NCBI RefSeq assembly: GCF_020554865.1
Contig: NZ_JAJCIC010000074.1
Span: 1-7,597, forward strand
Length of the DNA: 7,597 nucleotides
Direction: 5' to 3'
Source: Lacrimispora sp. 210928-DFI.3.58
GTDB lineage: Bacteria > Bacillota > Clostridia > Lachnospirales > Lachnospiraceae
Shown: positions 4,881-7,597 of the stretch, piece by piece
Layout: every line of letters begins with the position of its first letter
Numbering within the stretch: the stretch's first letter is position 1
Notes under the pieces: generated by a model
What the model was told of the DNA's origin: nothing
Databases searched by the model: none
Seen by the model: the letters and a program-made list of their open reading frames with translations, nothing else
Translations under genes and position numbers: made by a program

Positions 4881-6974
4881 ATGAACGTATATGGTACTGA
4901 ACAAATCCGCAACGTTGTATTACTTGGTCATGGAGGCGCAGGTAAGACGACCGTTGCGGAAGCACTGGCGCTGGTGACAGGTGTTACAAAGCGTATGGGT
5001 AAGGTAACCGACGGCAACACCATCAGCGATTATGATAAGGAAGAAATCAAGAGGCAGTTCTCCATTTCCACCACCCTGATTCCGCTGGAGTATACAGGTG
5101 AGAACGGCCCTATTAAAATTAACCTCTTAGATACGCCAGGATTTTTTGATTTTGTTGGAGAAGTAGAAGAAGCGATCAGCGTAGCTGATGCAGCCATTAT
5201 CGTTGTAAACTGCAAGGCAGGCATTGAGCCCGGTACTGAGAAAGCATGGGAGATGTGTGAAAAGTACAACCTGCCCAGAATTATCTTCGTCACCAATATG
5301 GACGACGACCATGCCAGCTACCGTGAGCTGGTAGTAAAGCTGGAGACCCGCTTTGGACGCAAGATCGCGCCTTTCCAGCTGCCAATCCGTGAGAATGAAA
5401 AGTTCGTAGGTTTCGTCAATGTGGTTAAGATGGCAGGCCGCCGTTTTACCAGCTTAAGCGATTACGAGGAGTGTGCGATCCCTGATTATGTTCAGAAGAA
5501 CCTGACCATTGCAAGGGATGCCCTGATCGAAGCTGTTGCCGAGACCAGTGAAGAATATATGGAGCGCTATTTCCTGGGCGAGGAGTTCACACAGGAGGAG
5601 ATTTCCACCGCACTGCGTACCCATGTGATTGACGGTGAGATCGTGCCTGTTATGATGGGCTCCGGTATCAACTGCCAGGGCTTTAAGGTACTGCTCCAGG
5701 CCATTGACAAGTATTTCCCGTCACCGGATCATTTTGAGTGTATTGGTGTGGATGTTTCCACAGGAGAGCGCTTTACTGCCAAATATAACGACGATGTATC
5801 CCTTTCCGCAAGAGTGTTTAAGACCATTGTGGATCCATTTATCGGCAAATACTCCCTGCTGAAGATTTGTACCGGTACCTTAAAGGGAGATACCGTTGTC
5901 TACAATGTAAATAAGGACGCAGAGGAGAAGATCGGCAAGATCTATATCCTGCGGGGCAAGGATCAGATCGAGGTCCAGGAGCTGAAGGCCGGTGATATCG
6001 GCGCTGTTGCAAAGCTGACCGTGACACAGACAGGAGATACCATGGCTGTGCGTACTGCTCCTATCGTATACCACAAGCCGGAGATCTCCACCCCTTATAC
6101 CTACATGGCTTACAAGGCAGCCAACAAGGGCGAGGATGACAAGGTTTCCACTGCTCTGTCACGTATGATGGAGGAGGATCAGACCTTAAAGGTGCTCAAC
6201 GACGCAGAGAACCGCCAGTCCCTGATCTACGGCATCGGAGACCAGCAGTTAGATGTGGTTGTCAGCAAGCTCCAGTCCCGTTATAAGGTAGATATCGTAC
6301 TTTCCAAGCCGAAATTCGCATTCCGCGAGACCCTGCGCAAGAAGGTAAAGGTACAGGGCAAGCACAAGAAGCAGTCCGGCGGACACGGACAGTACGGCGA
6401 TGTTATCATGGAATTCGAGCCATCCGGCGACTTAGAGACACCATACGTATTTGAGGAGAAGGTATTTGGCGGCTCCGTTCCGAAGAACTACTTCCCGGCA
6501 GTGGAAAAGGGACTTCAGGAATGCGTTCTCAAGGGACCGCTGGCAGGCTATCCTGTTGTAGGCTTAAAGGCTACTCTGTTAGATGGTTCCTACCATCCGG
6601 TAGACTCCTCCGAGATGGCATTTAAGATGGCTACCATCCTGGCCTTCAAGCAGGGCTTCATGGATGCGAACCCTGTTCTGTTAGAGCCTATCGCTTCCCT
6701 GAAGGTAACGGTTCCGGACCGCTTCACAGGCGATGTTATGGGTGACTTAAACCGCAGAAGAGGCCGCGTGCTGGGCATGAATTCCGACCACCACGGCAAA
6801 CAGACCATTGAGGCAGATATCCCGATGTCTGAGCTCTTTGGCTACAACACAGACCTGCGCTCTATGACAGGCGGTATCGGCGTTTACGAGTACGAGTTCA
6901 GCCGCTATGAGCAGGCTCCCGGCGATGTCCAGAAGCGTGAGGTAGAGGCAAGAGCCGCAGCGAAGGACGAATAA
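4881..6974 (+). CDS. fusA2: Elongation factor G-like GTPase (EF-G paralogue)
   Basis: Cytoplasmic five-domain translational GTPase of 697 residues, about the length of EF-G. Domain I holds the P-loop GHGGAGKTT at 16-24 in place of the usual AHIDAGKTT. G3 is DTPGFFDF at 84-91, where canonical EF-G has DTPGHVDF, so the catalytic-type His is Phe. G4 is TNMD at 138-141 in place of NKMD, and G5 is around GSG at 260-262. Domain II lies around 305-395. Domain IV (about 480-600) keeps FRETLRKK at 481-488, KHKKQSGGHGQYGDV at 494-508 and the tip loop SYHPVDSSEMAF at 570-581. Domain V begins near LLEPIASL at 600-607 and includes GDVMGDLNRRRGRV at 617-630. These features mark the EF-G2-type paralogues found beside the main fusA of many bacteria. 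The canonical str operon neighbours (rpsL, rpsG, tuf) are absent here. It has its own promoter and terminator, and frequent CTG, AAG and GGC codons suggest good expression. Whether it translocates, recycles ribosomes or serves a stress role cannot be told from sequence. Confidence 0.93.
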   Translation: MNVYGTEQIRNVVLLGHGGAGKTTVAEALALVTGVTKRMGKVTDGNTISDYDKEEIKRQFSISTTLIPLEYTGENGPIKINLLDTPGFFDFVGEVEEAISVADAAIIVVNCKAGIEPGTEKAWEMCEKYNLPRIIFVTNMDDDHASYRELVVKLETRFGRKIAPFQLPIRENEKFVGFVNVVKMAGRRFTSLSDYEECAIPDYVQKNLTIARDALIEAVAETSEEYMERYFLGEEFTQEEISTALRTHVIDGEIVPVMMGSGINCQGFKVLLQAIDKYFPSPDHFECIGVDVSTGERFTAKYNDDVSLSARVFKTIVDPFIGKYSLLKICTGTLKGDTVVYNVNKDAEEKIGKIYILRGKDQIEVQELKAGDIGAVAKLTVTQTGDTMAVRTAPIVYHKPEISTPYTYMAYKAANKGEDDKVSTALSRMMEEDQTLKVLNDAENRQSLIYGIGDQQLDVVVSKLQSRYKVDIVLSKPKFAFRETLRKKVKVQGKHKKQSGGHGQYGDVIMEFEPSGDLETPYVFEEKVFGGSVPKNYFPAVEKGLQECVLKGPLAGYPVVGLKATLLDGSYHPVDSSEMAFKMATILAFKQGFMDANPVLLEPIASLKVTVPDRFTGDVMGDLNRRRGRVLGMNSDHHGKQTIEADIPMSELFGYNTDLRSMTGGIGVYEYEFSRYEQAPGDVQKREVEARAAAKDE

Positions 6975-6990
6975 GATCAGGATCATTCAG

Positions 6991-7031
6991 CCGCCCGGAG
7001 GGGGAAGAACGTGCTTCCGGGCGGTTGCTTT
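6991..7031 (+). terminator. Rho-independent terminator of the EF-G-like gene
   Basis: CCGCCCGGA with extension (6991-7001) pairs with its complement at 7014-7024, an 11-bp GC-rich stem including one G·T pair, followed by the modest T-rich tail TTGCTTT. It begins 17 bases after the stop codon. Confidence 0.8.
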
Positions 7032-7084
7032 CCGTAAAAAAGTTTATTTTTGTTGCAAATGTCACGGTATGAAAACCGAATCTG

Positions 7085-7093
7085 TGCTATAGT
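7085..7093 (+). promoter_or_regulatory. Extended -10 promoter of the rubredoxin gene
   Basis: TGCTATAGT combines an extended TGn motif with the -10 box TATAGT (7088-7093). No good -35 box lies at 16-18 bases upstream; TTGCAA at 7053 is too far away. The transcript would start near 7100 and have an A-rich leader of about 80 bases. A small inverted pair, CGGT and ACCG, at about 7065-7078 just upstream could be an operator, though it is short. Confidence 0.55.
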
Positions 7094-7166
7094 AAAGACG
7101 CAAAACGGAAATAATAAAAACAGTGGAGCGTCAAAACGCGACACAAAAAATAAAAATATTACAATT

Positions 7167-7173
7167 AGGAGGA
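7167..7173 (+). promoter_or_regulatory. Ribosome binding site of rubredoxin (decides the start)
   Basis: AGGAGGA with 8 bases to the ATG at 7182. The frame is open upstream to 7050, but that stretch covers the promoter and leader, and the family's N-terminus (MKKYQC) starts at 7182. Confidence 0.88.
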
Positions 7174-7181
7174 CATTTATC

Positions 7182-7346
7182 ATGAAGAAATATCAGTGTG
7201 AACCATGCGGATACATTTACGACCCGGAGGCAGGAGATCCGGACGGCGGCATCGCACCAGGAACTGCTTTTGAGGATATTCCGGAGGATTGGGTATGTCC
7301 GATCTGCGGATTAGGCAAGGACGTATTTGTTCCGGTTGAGGAATAA
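7182..7346 (+). CDS. Rubredoxin
   Basis: Small cytoplasmic electron carrier with one iron held by four cysteines. The 54-residue protein has the standard pair of knuckles: CEPCG at 6-10 and CPICG at 39-43, so the ligands are C6, C9, C39 and C42. The aromatic and acidic core typical of the family is present (Y4, [13 protein letters not shown] at 11-23, DWVC at 36-39). The length equals that of classic clostridial rubredoxins and nothing is fused to it. Rubredoxins pass electrons to oxygen- or peroxide-detoxifying enzymes such as rubrerythrin or flavodiiron proteins in anaerobes, or to other redox partners; no such partner is encoded nearby, so its specific role is open. It appears to be a single-gene unit with its own promoter and a strong terminator. 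Confidence 0.97.
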   Translation: MKKYQCEPCGYIYDPEAGDPDGGIAPGTAFEDIPEDWVCPICGLGKDVFVPVEE

Positions 7347-7360
7347 GATGCGGTATAAAG

Positions 7361-7395
7361 GGGCTCAGGCGGGATAAACCGTCTGGGCTCTTTTT
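7361..7395 (+). terminator. Rho-independent terminator of rubredoxin
   Basis: A 12-bp stem (7361-7372 with 7379-7390) closes on the 6-base loop GATAAA and is followed directly by TTTTT at 7391-7395. Three of the pairs are G·T, so it pairs fully only as plus-strand RNA, which fixes its direction. Confidence 0.92.
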
Positions 7396-7597
7396 CTGTA
7401 AGCTGCTTCTGGACCAGTTCAGAGGCATTTGTGCGGGGACGAATAGGAGGGAACAGGAGGGAGGAGCGATTATCTCTCAGAAAGAACTTGAAATGCAGCC
7501 TCCATGGTTTATGCTATTACTATGAAAGTCCTGCCGCCGGATAGGCGGCATGTATTCAGGTATGCCAAATGCGTCCACCAGACTTTCGCGGTGCGGT
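7396..7597. other. Right-edge region without a recognisable gene
   Basis: This stretch has a purine-rich segment with a repeated AGGAGGGA (7446-7465) that looks like a ribosome binding site but has no convincing start codon at the right distance. It also has a perfect 7-bp hairpin, TGCCGCC at 7532-7538 with GGCGGCA at 7544-7550, with no T-tract. Short frames run to the window edge on both strands, and none can be identified. Confidence 0.5.
7477..7597 (-). CDS. Possible C-terminal end of a protein entering from the right edge
   Basis: A minus-strand frame is open from the window edge for 39 codons to a TGA at 7477-7479. It contains the plausible protein-like stretch ESLVDAFGIPEYMPPI near its start, and its last residues look low in information. 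I do not recognise the family. Two competing frames are also open across part of the region: a plus-strand one from ATG 7504 and another minus-strand one. No terminator with a T-tract follows the stop on the minus strand. It may equally be chance. Confidence 0.2.
   Translation of the reverse strand, partial: PHRESLVDAFGIPEYMPPIRRQDFHSNSINHGGCISSSF

Noticed and set aside
7050..7181. N-terminal extension of rubredoxin
   Set aside because: The added residues cover the promoter and leader, do not look like rubredoxin, and the standard start at 7182 has a perfect ribosome binding site.
7446..7519. Small plus-strand gene after the AGGAGGGA repeat
   Set aside because: Only an ATT codon sits near the ribosome binding site and the frame stops after about 18 codons with no recognisable product.

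Overview
The window looks like chromosomal core sequence from an anaerobic Firmicute of the class Clostridia, most likely a Lachnospiraceae member (Clostridium cluster XIVa type). This is inferred from moderate GC content, strong AGGAGG-type ribosome binding sites, sigma-A promoters with 17-bp spacers, a type I-beta DAHP synthase, a prephenate dehydrogenase with a C-terminal ACT domain, a small 54-residue rubredoxin and a divergent EF-G paralogue. I see no phage, transposase, CRISPR array, tRNA or rRNA.

Left part (1-900): a ZIP-family divalent metal transporter reads rightward and ends at a long, two-tiered hairpin that also lies at the end of the convergent aromatic operon, so it probably terminates transcription from both sides.

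Middle part (921-4730, minus strand): a three-gene aromatic amino acid operon in the order aroF (DAHP synthase), tyrA (prephenate dehydrogenase) and aroA (EPSP synthase). A clear TTGACT-17-TACACT promoter precedes aroF. aroF and tyrA are 18 bases apart. tyrA and aroA are separated by 248 bases holding a hairpin-rich element with inverted ends (about 2224-2428) that has no protein-coding content and resembles a MITE or dispersed intergenic repeat. The operon covers the entry step of the shikimate pathway, its sixth step and the tyrosine-specific branch. Both the first enzyme and the branch enzyme carry a regulatory domain, so tyrosine feedback at two levels is likely.

Right part (4812-7395, plus strand): divergent from aroF is a well-expressed-looking elongation factor G-like GTPase with altered G3 and G4 motifs, with its own promoter, ribosome binding site and terminator. 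A single-gene rubredoxin unit follows, with an extended -10 promoter, an A-rich leader and a strong terminator. The last 200 bases hold no recognisable gene. A short minus-strand frame is open to the window edge and may be the end of a gene lying outside.

Most of the window is ordinary housekeeping sequence. The points most worth a second look are the inverted-repeat element inside the aromatic operon, a CPAC cysteine pair beside the DAHP synthase metal site, and the loss of the conserved G3 histidine and the NKxD motif in the EF-G paralogue.
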